Assembly (NCBI RefSeq): GCF_004358165.1
Contig: NZ_SMTG01000005.1
Span: forward strand, 186,001 to 250,000
Length of the DNA stretch: 64,000 bases
From: Luteimonas terrae
Lineage (GTDB): Bacteria; Pseudomonadota; Gammaproteobacteria; Xanthomonadales; Xanthomonadaceae
Direction: 5' to 3'
This document shows, piece by piece, positions 57,458-64,000 of the stretch. Positions within the stretch are counted from its first letter, which is position 1. Every line of letters begins with the position of its first letter. Under the pieces are notes generated by a model that was not told where the DNA came from, ran no database searches, and worked only from the letters and a program-made list of their open reading frames with translations. The position numbers and the translations under genes are program-made.

Positions 57458-60400
57458 ATGAGCGGGCTGCGCGATGCCATCGACCACACCATGCTCGGCT
57501 GGATCAAGCCGGAGCTGGACGAGGTGCTGCGCCAGGCGCGGATCGAACTCGAAGGCTTTGTCGACACGCCCGACGACCCGGGGCGCATGCGGCTGTGCGC
57601 GGGTTACCTGCACCAGGCGCAGGGCACGCTGCGCATGGTCGAGCTGTACGCGCCGGCGATGGTCGTCGAGGAAATGGAGCGGCTGGCCGACGCCCTGCGC
57701 GACAACGCCACCGCCGATCGCGACATCGCCTCGGCGGCGCTGCTGCGCGGCATGCTGCTGCTGCCCGATTACCTCGAACGTCTGCAGGGCGGCCACCGCG
57801 ACATTCCGATCGTGCTGCTGCCCCTGCTCAACGAACTGCGCGCCGCGCGCGGCGAGTCGGGACTGAGCGAAAGCATCCTGTTCGCGCCGGATCTGGCGCG
57901 CGCGATGCCGGGCGACGCGCCCGCGGCCGATCCGGGAATCGATCCCGAATCGGCCTTGCGCCAGCTGCGCGTGGCCCTGCAGGCCTGGCCCGCCGGCGGC
58001 AGTCCGGGCGACACCGGCGCCCTGGTCGCCGGGTTGTCGACCCTGGCGGCGCAGGCCGGTCCCGAATCGCAGCGGCGCATGCTGTGGGTCGCGGCCAAGG
58101 TCGCCGATGCGATCGCCGACGGCGCGTTCGCGCCTGCCGCGCATCCGGCGCTGCGCCAGGTGTTCGCCGGCGTCGAGCGCGAGGTGCGACAGCATCAGCA
58201 GGCGCCGCGTCTGGAAGCCGCGCTGTCCGACGGCGCGCAGGAATCCACGCGCCAGCTGCTCTATCACGTCGCCCACGGCGACGCCGCGCATCCCGCGCTC
58301 GACGCGTTGCGCGAGACCTTCGATCTGCAGGCACAGCTGCCGAGCGAAGCCGAACTCGAACATGCCCGCGGCAGCCTCGGCGGCCGCAACCGCGCGCTGC
58401 TCGACACCGTCGCCGGCGCCGTCAAGGAAGACCTGCTGCGGGTCAAGGACGCACTGGATCTGCATCTGCGCACCGGCTCGACCGACATCGCCGGCCTGCA
58501 GCCGCAGGTCGAGGTGCTCGCCGGCGTCGCCGACACGCTGGGCATGCTGGGCCTCGGCGCGGCGCGCACGGTGGTCCAGCAGCAGCGCGACACCATGCGC
58601 GGCATCGTCAGCGGCGCCACGCCGGCCAGCGAGGACACCTTGCTCGACGTTGCCGGCGCACTGCTCTACGTCGACGCGACGCTCGACGATCAGGTTTCGC
58701 GTCTCGGCGATGCCGGCGAGACGTCCGAGGACACGCTGGCGGTCGAAGCGCAGCAGTCGATGGCGGTGCTGGTGCGCGAGGCCATCGCCAACTTCTCCGA
58801 CGCGCGCCAGGCGCTGGTCGCGTTCGTGGAGACCAGCTGGGACCACGCCGAGCTGCAGGAAGTGCCGCGCCTGCTGGCCGAGGTCGGCGGTGCGCTGTCG
58901 ATGCTCGAACTGCAGCAGGCCGCCGATTATCTGGCCGGCGTGCGGCTGTACGCCGAGCGCGAACTGATCGCGCGCCAGCGCGTGCCCAACGGCCGCCAGC
59001 TCGACACCTTCGCCGATGCGCTCGCGAGCCTGGAGTACTACCTCGAAGCGCTGCGCGAGCAGCGCCCCAACCGCGCCGACATCCTCGATATCGCGCGCAG
59101 CAGTCTCGAAGCGCTCGGCTACTGGCCATTGCCTGCCGCTGTCGATGCATTGAAGACGGCGTCCGACGTACGCGACGCGAGTGACGCGGATGCGGAACTC
59201 GACGCATTGCGCGAGATCGACCTGGGCCAGCTCGCACGCGGCGGCGACACCTGGGCGCCGCCGGCCGACACGCCGGCGCCGGTCACGCCCGTGCCCGCAC
59301 CGGTCATCGAGAGCACGCCCGCGGCCGCCGGGCCCACGCGCAATACGCCCGGTGGCTTTGCCGATGTCGGCGACGAGATCGACGACGAGATCCGCGAAGT
59401 CTTCCTCGAAGAGTTCGCCGGGGAGATCGAGAACCTCGACGCGCTGTTGCCGCCGTGGCGCGCGCAGCCGCACAACCTCGAACTGCTGCGTCCGATCCGC
59501 CGCGTCTTCCACACGCTGAAGGGCAGCGGTCGCCTGGTCGGCGCCAAGGCGCTCGGCGAGTTCAGCTGGTCGATCGAGACCATGCTCAACCGCGTGCTCG
59601 ATGGCCGCCCGGCGAGCCCGGCCGTGGTCGAAATGGTCGACCAGGCTTTCTACGCATTGCCCGAACTGCAGGCCGTACTGCGCGGTGAAGCGACCCTGCG
59701 CACCGATCTCGACGCGATGCAGGCCAGCGCGGCGCGCATTGCGGCCGGCGACGACACGCTGCCGGTCCGGCCGGCGCCGCTGTCGACGGGCGCCGAGCCT
59801 GCTGCCAGCGCTGCAGCTGTCGCGCCGGTCGTCGAGTTGGAGATCCCGGAAACCGCCGTCGACATCGCGCCGGCCGACACGTCCACGCCCACACCCGTCG
59901 AGGTCGAGACGGTGCCGGCGTCGGTCGATGCTTTGCTGCTGGAAATCCTCGACAACGAAGTGCAGGGCCACCTGCAGACCGTCGGCGACTGGCTCGGCGC
60001 GATTGATGCGGGCACGCCGGCTGACGGTGAGCGGCTGTTGCGCGCGCTGCACACGATGCACGGCGCGTTCGCGATGGCCGAAGTGCCTGCGATCGGCCTG
60101 CTGCTCGGTCCTGCCGAGGAGTACGCGCGGCGCCTCGTCGCCGCCGGAACTGCGCCCGACGCCGATGTCGCGCCGGTCCTCGACGCGGTCTGCGTGGCCG
60201 CGCGCGAGGCCCTGCGCCAGCTGCACACGCCCGAGCCGCGGATCGCGGTCCTGTCCGCACTCGCAGCCGAAGTCGGTGCACTGCGCGACCGGCTGCCCGA
60301 AGCACCGGTCGAGCGTTTCGATATTGAGATGCCGGAGACGTTCGACGCCGACCTGGACGAAGCAGAGCGCCTCGAAGCGGAACAGACCGAACCGTCGCGG

Positions 60401-63400
60401 CTCGACGCGGCGTCTGCCGCGCAGGAAGAGGCCGAACGCCGCGACCGCGAAGATGCCGAACGCGCCGAGCACGAAGCGGCAGGCCGTGCCGAAGACGCGC
60501 GCGACGAGGCCGAGCGACTGGAGGCCGTGGCGGCCGAACAGGCCCGTCTCGAAGCCGAGCGGGTCGCACGCGAAGACGCAGCGCGCGCCGAACACGCACG
60601 CCTCGAAGCCGAACGTCTGGAGGCCGAGCGCCTGGAGCAGGCGCGCCTCGATGCCGAGCGTCTCGCACAGGAGGAGGCCGAGCGCGCCGAACTGGCGCGA
60701 CTGGAGGCTGAACGCGTCGAAGCGGAGCGTGCCGAAGCCGAACGTCTCGAAGCAGAGCGCGCCGAAGCCGAACGTCTTGAAGCCGAGCGCGTCGAGGCAG
60801 CGCGCATCGAGGGCGAACGCATTGAAGCAGAGCGTCTCGAAGCCGAACGCATAGAGGCAGAGCGTCTCGAAGCCGAACGCGTAGAGGCAGAGCGTCTCGA
60901 AGTCGAGCGCGTCGAAGCTGAGCGCATCGAAGCTGAGCGCATCGAAGCAGAGCGCGTCGAAGCAGAGCGCGTCGAAACCGAACGTCTCGACGCAGAACGC
61001 CTGGAAGCAGAGCGCGTTGAAGCCGAGCGCGTTGAAGCCGAACGCCGCGAGGCAGAACGCCTTGATGCGGAGCGTCTCGAGCAGGCACACGCTGCTGCGG
61101 AACGCGAGCGCCTCGAGGCCGAGCAGGCCGCCCGGAATGCGGCCGCCCAGGCGGAACAGGACCGACGCGAAGCCGGATCCGCGCTCGATGCCGAGCGCCA
61201 GGCGGAGGCGGCGCGCGTCGCCACGCAGGCCTTCGAGGCCTTGCGACGACAGGCCGATATCGATGCCGGCGTGCTGGAATCGGAGCGCGTGCGTTTCGAG
61301 CAGGAGGAAGCCGGCCGCGAAGTGCAGGCCGTCGTGGATGCGGCGGTCCAGATGGATGCCGCCGACGACGACGCACGGGTGGACGAACCGCTCGAAGGCG
61401 CGGACACGTCCACTTCGCATGACGCGTCCGAAGGCGATGCACCGGACCTCCAGGACGACGCCGCCGCGACATCGGACGAAGACCTCGCCACCGGAGCGTC
61501 CGATGCCTCGGCTGCGGAGCCGGCGATCGATGCCGATCCGGAGCCGGAAGAGGACGCCGAACCGCCGGTCGAAATCGGCGCCGAGGCGGAACGGACGGAC
61601 GCCCAGACCCTCGACCTGCCGGCCGCACCGGACGATCCCGACGCGCCGCTGGCGCTGGACGGGCTCGATCCCGAGCTGATCGACATCTTCGTCGAGGAAG
61701 GCATCGACCTGCTCGACCATTCGGATGCCTTGCTCGCGCAGTTGCGCGAGTCGCCCGACAGCCGCGACGCGGTCGCCGGACTGCAGCGCGATCTGCACAC
61801 GCTCAAGGGCGGCGCGCGCATGGCCGGGCTGATGGAGATCGGCGAGCTGGGCCACGCGATGGAAACCCTGCTCGAAGCGGTCGCCGAACGCAGGCGCGCA
61901 TTGCGACGCGCCGACGTGATGCTGCTCGAGCGCGGCTTCGACCGGCTGCACACGATGGTCACGCGCGCCGGCGAACGCCGTGCGATCGGCGATTCGCAGG
62001 CGCTGGTCGATGCCTTCAGCGGCAAGCGCGCCAGCGATGCGCCGGCCTCTCCGGAACCCGCGCAGGAAGCGCCGAAGATCGAACTGGCGCCGCTGTCGGC
62101 CCCGCTGCAGCTCGACGCCGGCGCCGCCGACGACGAGGACGCCGCACTGCGCGGTTCGCAGGAACAGGTGCGCATCCGCGCCGACCTGCTCGACAAGCTG
62201 GTCACCTACGCCGGCGAGGTCGCGATCTATCGCGCGCGCCTGGAACAGCAGCTCGGCGCCTTCCGCAGCGCGATGAACGAACTGGGCCAGACCAACACGC
62301 GTCTGCGCGACCAGTTGCGTCGTCTCGACATCGAGACCGAGGCGCAGATCGTCGCGCGCTACCAGCGCGAGGGCGACACTGCCGACACCACCTTCGACCC
62401 GCTGGAACTCGACCGCTTCTCCACGCTGCAGCAGCTCTCGCGTGCGTTGGGCGAAACCGCGTCCGACTTCGGCAGCCTGCAGCAGACGCTCGACGACCAG
62501 ACCCGCCAGTACGAAAGCCTGCTGACCCAGCAGTCGCGCGTCAGCTCGGACCTGCAGGAAGGCCTGATGCGCACGCGCATGGTGCCCTTCGACGGTCTGG
62601 TGCCGCGCCTGCGTCGCGTGGTCCGCCAGGCCGCGCAGGACACCGGCAAGCAGGTCCAGCTCAAGCTCGAAGGCACGCAGGGCGAACTCGACCGGAACGT
62701 GCTCGAACGCATGGTCTCGCCGCTCGAGCACATGCTGCGCAACGCCGTCGCGCACGGCCTCGAAGCCCCCGACGCGCGTCGCGCGGCCGGCAAGGCCGAA
62801 GAGGGCTGCGTGCGCATCGCGGTACGCCGCGAGGGCTCGGAAGTGGTGCTGGAGGTCGGCGACGACGGTGCCGGGCTCGATCGCGTCGCGATCCGTCGCC
62901 GTGCCGAGGAACGCGGCCTGCTGCAGGCAGGCGCCGAGATCGCGGACGTCGATCTCGACGCGATGATCCTGCAGCCGGGCTTCTCGACCGCGACCGAAGT
63001 CAGCCGTCTCGCCGGTCGCGGCGTCGGCATGGACGTCGTCGCCAGCGAAGTGCGCCAGCTCGGCGGCAGCTTCGACATCCGCTCGCGGGATGGGGCGGGC
63101 ACGGCGTTCACGCTGCGCCTGCCACAGACGCTGGCCGTCACCCAGGCCGCGTTCGTGCGCATCGGCGAAACCAGCTTCGCGGTGCCGATCGCGTCGGTGC
63201 GCGGGGTGGGCCGTATCGGACGAGACGAGGCCAAGCCGGGCGCGACCTATCGCTACGGCGGCGAGGACTACCAGCTGCACGACCTCGGGCGCCTGATCGG
63301 CCAGCCGGCCGCGCGCGCCGAAGGCCAGCTGCAGATGCCCTTGCTGCTGATCCGTGCCGGCGATCTGCGCGCGGCGGTCGCGGTCGACGAAATCGTCGGC

Positions 63401-63979
63401 AACAAGGAAATCGTGGTGAAGCCGGTGGGGCCGCAGATCACGTCGATCCCCGGCATCTTCGGTGCGACGATCATGGGCGACGGCCGCGTGGTCGTGATCC
63501 TCGACATCGCACCGCTGGTGCGCCGTCACGGCGCGATGCTCGCCGCCCAGCCCGAGCTCGTCGAGCAGGTGCCCGAGCCGGTGGTCGAACGCCGCGCGGT
63601 GCCGCTGGTGATGGTGGTCGATGACTCGGTGACGATGCGCAAGGTCACCGGTCGCGTGCTGGAGCGCCACAACTTCGAGGTCATGACCGCGAAGGACGGC
63701 GTGGATGCGCTCGAACGCATGGACGAGCGCGTGCCCGATCTGATGCTGCTCGACATCGAGATGCCGCGCATGGATGGCTACGAACTCGCGACCCAGATGA
63801 AGGCCGACCCGCGCCTGCGCGACGTCAGCATCATGATGATCACCTCGCGCACCGGCGAGAAACACCGGCAACGCGCGTTCGAGATCGGCGTCGACCGTTA
63901 CCTCGGCAAGCCGTATCAGGAACCCGAACTGCTGCGGCACGTCTACGAGCTGCTGAAGCTGGAGCGCGACGATGACTGA
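57458..63979 (+). CDS. chpA: Hybrid chemosensory histidine kinase ChpA/PilL
   Basis: A 2173-residue kinase driving PilG and PilH. Hpt-type domains: an N-terminal one with His52 (HQAQG), one with [12 protein letters not shown] (His685), a degenerate one with [10 protein letters not shown] (His865), and one with [12 protein letters not shown] (His1447). A charged EAER helix lies between the third and fourth. Then come the dimerisation region, the CheA ATPase ([12 protein letters not shown] near 1760, [18 protein letters not shown]), a CheW-like domain ([14 protein letters not shown]), and a receiver with phosphoacceptor Asp2099 ([17 protein letters not shown]). Start ATG 57458, 73 bases after pilJ. 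The end overlaps the next gene by 8 bases. Confidence 0.95.
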   Translation: MSGLRDAIDHTMLGWIKPELDEVLRQARIELEGFVDTPDDPGRMRLCAGYLHQAQGTLRMVELYAPAMVVEEMERLADALRDNATADRDIASAALLRGMLLLPDYLERLQGGHRDIPIVLLPLLNELRAARGESGLSESILFAPDLARAMPGDAPAADPGIDPESALRQLRVALQAWPAGGSPGDTGALVAGLSTLAAQAGPESQRRMLWVAAKVADAIADGAFAPAAHPALRQVFAGVEREVRQHQQAPRLEAALSDGAQESTRQLLYHVAHGDAAHPALDALRETFDLQAQLPSEAELEHARGSLGGRNRALLDTVAGAVKEDLLRVKDALDLHLRTGSTDIAGLQPQVEVLAGVADTLGMLGLGAARTVVQQQRDTMRGIVSGATPASEDTLLDVAGALLYVDATLDDQVSRLGDAGETSEDTLAVEAQQSMAVLVREAIANFSDARQALVAFVETSWDHAELQEVPRLLAEVGGALSMLELQQAADYLAGVRLYAERELIARQRVPNGRQLDTFADALASLEYYLEALREQRPNRADILDIARSSLEALGYWPLPAAVDALKTASDVRDASDADAELDALREIDLGQLARGGDTWAPPADTPAPVTPVPAPVIESTPAAAGPTRNTPGGFADVGDEIDDEIREVFLEEFAGEIENLDALLPPWRAQPHNLELLRPIRRVFHTLKGSGRLVGAKALGEFSWSIETMLNRVLDGRPASPAVVEMVDQAFYALPELQAVLRGEATLRTDLDAMQASAARIAAGDDTLPVRPAPLSTGAEPAASAAAVAPVVELEIPETAVDIAPADTSTPTPVEVETVPASVDALLLEILDNEVQGHLQTVGDWLGAIDAGTPADGERLLRALHTMHGAFAMAEVPAIGLLLGPAEEYARRLVAAGTAPDADVAPVLDAVCVAAREALRQLHTPEPRIAVLSALAAEVGALRDRLPEAPVERFDIEMPETFDADLDEAERLEAEQTEPSRLDAASAAQEEAERRDREDAERAEHEAAGRAEDARDEAERLEAVAAEQARLEAERVAREDAARAEHARLEAERLEAERLEQARLDAERLAQEEAERAELARLEAERVEAERAEAERLEAERAEAERLEAERVEAARIEGERIEAERLEAERIEAERLEAERVEAERLEVERVEAERIEAERIEAERVEAERVETERLDAERLEAERVEAERVEAERREAERLDAERLEQAHAAAERERLEAEQAARNAAAQAEQDRREAGSALDAERQAEAARVATQAFEALRRQADIDAGVLESERVRFEQEEAGREVQAVVDAAVQMDAADDDARVDEPLEGADTSTSHDASEGDAPDLQDDAAATSDEDLATGASDASAAEPAIDADPEPEEDAEPPVEIGAEAERTDAQTLDLPAAPDDPDAPLALDGLDPELIDIFVEEGIDLLDHSDALLAQLRESPDSRDAVAGLQRDLHTLKGGARMAGLMEIGELGHAMETLLEAVAERRRALRRADVMLLERGFDRLHTMVTRAGERRAIGDSQALVDAFSGKRASDAPASPEPAQEAPKIELAPLSAPLQLDAGAADDEDAALRGSQEQVRIRADLLDKLVTYAGEVAIYRARLEQQLGAFRSAMNELGQTNTRLRDQLRRLDIETEAQIVARYQREGDTADTTFDPLELDRFSTLQQLSRALGETASDFGSLQQTLDDQTRQYESLLTQQSRVSSDLQEGLMRTRMVPFDGLVPRLRRVVRQAAQDTGKQVQLKLEGTQGELDRNVLERMVSPLEHMLRNAVAHGLEAPDARRAAGKAEEGCVRIAVRREGSEVVLEVGDDGAGLDRVAIRRRAEERGLLQAGAEIADVDLDAMILQPGFSTATEVSRLAGRGVGMDVVASEVRQLGGSFDIRSRDGAGTAFTLRLPQTLAVTQAAFVRIGETSFAVPIASVRGVGRIGRDEAKPGATYRYGGEDYQLHDLGRLIGQPAARAEGQLQMPLLLIRAGDLRAAVAVDEIVGNKEIVVKPVGPQITSIPGIFGATIMGDGRVVVILDIAPLVRRHGAMLAAQPELVEQVPEPVVERRAVPLVMVVDDSVTMRKVTGRVLERHNFEVMTAKDGVDALERMDERVPDLMLLDIEMPRMDGYELATQMKADPRLRDVSIMMITSRTGEKHRQRAFEIGVDRYLGKPYQEPELLRHVYELLKLERDDD
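60704..61078 (+). repeat. 25-unit 15-bp tandem repeat in chpA encoding EAERx helix
   Basis: Residues 1083-1207 of ChpA are 25 uninterrupted 5-residue units of the type [10 protein letters not shown] or EAERI with few substitutions ([30 protein letters not shown]). Less regular copies flank it. The 5-residue period places Glu and Arg for i to i+3 and i+4 salt bridges and does not form a heptad stripe. This suits a stable single alpha-helix rather than a coiled coil. Confidence 0.88.
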
Positions 63980-64000
63980 CGCGATCCGTACCGTGGTGCT
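63972..64000 (+). CDS. Start of the next chemosensory gene (cut by window edge)
   Basis: ATG at 63972 opens the frame [10 protein letters not shown] to the window end, overlapping the chpA stop by 8 bases. By position it could be a CheB/ChpB-like methylesterase or another CheW-like protein, but ten residues cannot decide. The overlap with chpA is the main reason to call it. Confidence 0.45.

Noticed and set aside
57368..63940. Open frame of about 2190 codons antisense to chpA
   Set aside because: A shadow of a high-GC gene; the chpA frame carries every expected motif.

Overview
This window is about 64 kb of very GC-rich chromosome with a dense gene layout and short gaps. Gene content and order point to a gammaproteobacterium of the order Lysobacterales (Xanthomonadales), something like Luteimonas, Lysobacter or Xanthomonas. 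The supporting blocks are zapA/6S RNA/fau, ruvB-ybgC-tolQRAB-pal-cpoB-queE-queC, gshB next to a TonB-like gene and pilG, and a BLH-type metallo-hydrolase. The genus cannot be fixed by eye. Most of the window is ordinary core genome.

Layout. 1-4.5 kb: the 3' end of gap, then an overlapping pair of envelope proteins (DUF2339/DUF3999). 4.5-9.3 kb, minus strand: a GGDEF-EAL enzyme, a small coiled-coil protein, zapA, 6S RNA, fau, an EVE-domain protein and rpiA. 9.4-13.9 kb: UPF0149 protein, pepP, pepQ (convergent) and a flavin oxidoreductase. 13.9-22.1 kb: ruvB, the complete Tol-Pal operon and two queuosine genes, followed by tRNA-Lys(TTT). 22.2-34.6 kb: a 784-base gap without a convincing gene, then three co-directional genes for exported proteins: a giant tandem-repeat protein ending in an OmpA-like domain, a 1229-residue predicted outer-membrane barrel, and a secreted Calx-beta/DUF11 protein. 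34.6-42.6 kb: recQ, a dicarboxylate/amino-acid symporter, tkt, a palindromic repeat element, bolA and a large acetyl-CoA hydrolase/transferase. 42.7-48.3 kb, minus strand: a lipoprotein, a flavin reductase-like protein, modABC with a small molybdopterin-fold protein, a persulfide dioxygenase-like hydrolase and an S1/P1 nuclease. 48.5-51.9 kb: pgk, a HAD phosphatase and pyk. 52-64 kb: a TonB-like protein and gshB (minus), then the type IV pilus chemosensory operon pilG-pilH-pilI-pilJ-chpA, running into a truncated next gene.

How the genes work together. Central carbon metabolism is represented by gap, rpiA, tkt, pgk and pyk. Envelope integrity comes from Tol-Pal, cell division from zapA, twitching motility control from pilGHIJ-chpA, and molybdate uptake from modABC. 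The least explained part is the three-gene exoprotein locus at 23.0-34.6 kb. It combines a wall-anchoring domain, a long stalk of near-identical beta repeats, an unassigned large barrel and a second adhesin-like protein in one apparent transcription unit. It is my best candidate for an undescribed surface system. A second unusual structure is a 25-unit, 15-bp tandem repeat in chpA that encodes a charged EAER helix inside the histidine kinase.
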